The notes below the pieces were generated by a model that had not been told where the DNA came from, did no database searches, and saw only the letters and a program-made list of their open reading frames with translations. Positions 6,009 to 6,364 of a stretch of DNA of 6,364 nucleotides are shown here, piece by piece (position 1 is the first letter of the stretch; each line of letters opens with the position of its first letter). The translations under genes and the position numbers were made by a program. Origin of the DNA: an uncultured Collinsella sp. (GTDB lineage: Bacteria > Actinomycetota > Coriobacteriia > Coriobacteriales > Coriobacteriaceae); NCBI GenBank assembly GCA_900553935.1, contig USFK01000084.1:1-6364 (forward strand), read 5' to 3'.

Positions 6009-6364
6009 CTAGAAGACCACCACCTTGGAAGCATCGAACACGGGGCCGCACATGCAGGCGCCCTTCATACCGTCGACCGTCTCGACATTGCAGGTGTTGC
6101 AGGCGCCAAAGCCGCAGCTCATCATGCGCTCGAGGGACACCTCGCAGTACGCACCGGCCTCGGCGGCAGCGGCGGCGACCTTCTTCATCATGACGGCAGG
6201 GCCGCAGCTGGCCACGTAGTCGTAGCCGCCCTCGCCGAGCAGCTCGGCGGCAGGATCGGTGCAGAAGCCGTGCGTGCCCAGTGAGCCGTCGTCGGTGCAC
6301 ACGTTGACCGTGGCTCCCAGCGCGCGGAACTCATCGACGCCCACGGCCTTGGACGCGGTGCCAA
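6009..6364 (-). CDS. pyrK: Dihydroorotate dehydrogenase electron transfer subunit PyrK, C-terminal part (5' end outside window)
   Basis: FAD and 2Fe-2S subunit that connects class 1B PyrD to NAD+. The last 117 codons are visible and the gene runs off the right edge. Block TDDGSLG at 23-29 of the fragment and SCGPAVMMK at 52-60 are the NAD(H)-binding end of the ferredoxin-reductase domain. The 2Fe-2S module follows: C83 GFGA C88 NT C91, then C103, just before GPVFDASKVVV at 106-116. These four cysteines match the family spacing. An extra cysteine, C105, sits where many family members have Asp before GPVF. No start is assigned, because the ATG/GTG codons inside the window lie in conserved sequence. 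It is followed directly by pyrD, whose possible GTG start shares one base with the TAG stop. Confidence 0.95.
   Translation of the reverse strand, partial: GTASKAVGVDEFRALGATVNVCTDDGSLGTHGFCTDPAAELLGEGGYDYVASCGPAVMMKKVAAAAAEAGAYCEVSLERMMSCGFGACNTCNVETVDGMKGACMCGPVFDASKVVVF

Noticed and set aside
5158..6012. 284-codon plus-strand frame opposite pyrD
   Set aside because: Shadow of pyrD: Gly/His/Asp-rich, no domain, no ribosome binding site or promoter seen.
5995..6300. N-terminal extension of pyrD to 6300
   Set aside because: The added residues are Arg-rich and overlap pyrK in another frame; PyrD homologues begin near MAVDFGGV, at 5994.

Overview
The window is 6.4 kb of moderately GC-rich bacterial chromosome with nine genes, all on the minus strand, so they read from the right edge to the left. 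It combines an actinobacterial-type integration host factor (mIHF) with a class 1B PyrD/PyrK dihydroorotate dehydrogenase, a type usual in Firmicutes and anaerobes. That mix points to an anaerobic Coriobacteriia member, most likely Collinsella or a close relative. The genus is inferred from gene content and protein style, not from a search.

Layout in transcription order. (1) Pyrimidine block: the end of pyrK (partial, off the right edge), then pyrD and pyrF, packed with junction overlaps; PyrK and PyrD make orotate and PyrF makes UMP. (2) An intergenic region (4137-4375) with a long imperfect hairpin after pyrF, a candidate promoter and a second inverted repeat in the presumed leader of the next gene. 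(3) Housekeeping block mihF, gmk, rpoZ, thiI, with stop and start codons abutting or 5 nt apart: a nucleoid protein, GMP kinase, RNA polymerase omega subunit and tRNA 4-thiouridine synthetase. It ends in a clear hairpin terminator at 1683-1715. (4) A second intergenic region (1513-1682) with a cluster of CAAAAACC-type repeats and palindromes. (5) Competence block: comEA overlaps comEC by ATGA; ComEC runs off the left edge. Together they form the DNA receptor and inner-membrane channel of a natural transformation machine.

I saw no mobile element, CRISPR array, tRNA or rRNA, and no convincing plus-strand gene. The long plus-strand ORFs, the largest 1861-3342, are antisense shadows of conserved genes. 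The window looks like ordinary core genome and I do not claim a new system. The least explained parts are the structured non-coding stretches before mihF and comEA. Several starts were set by ribosome binding sites or homology rather than longest ORF: comEA at 1512, mihF at 4136 and pyrD at 5994.
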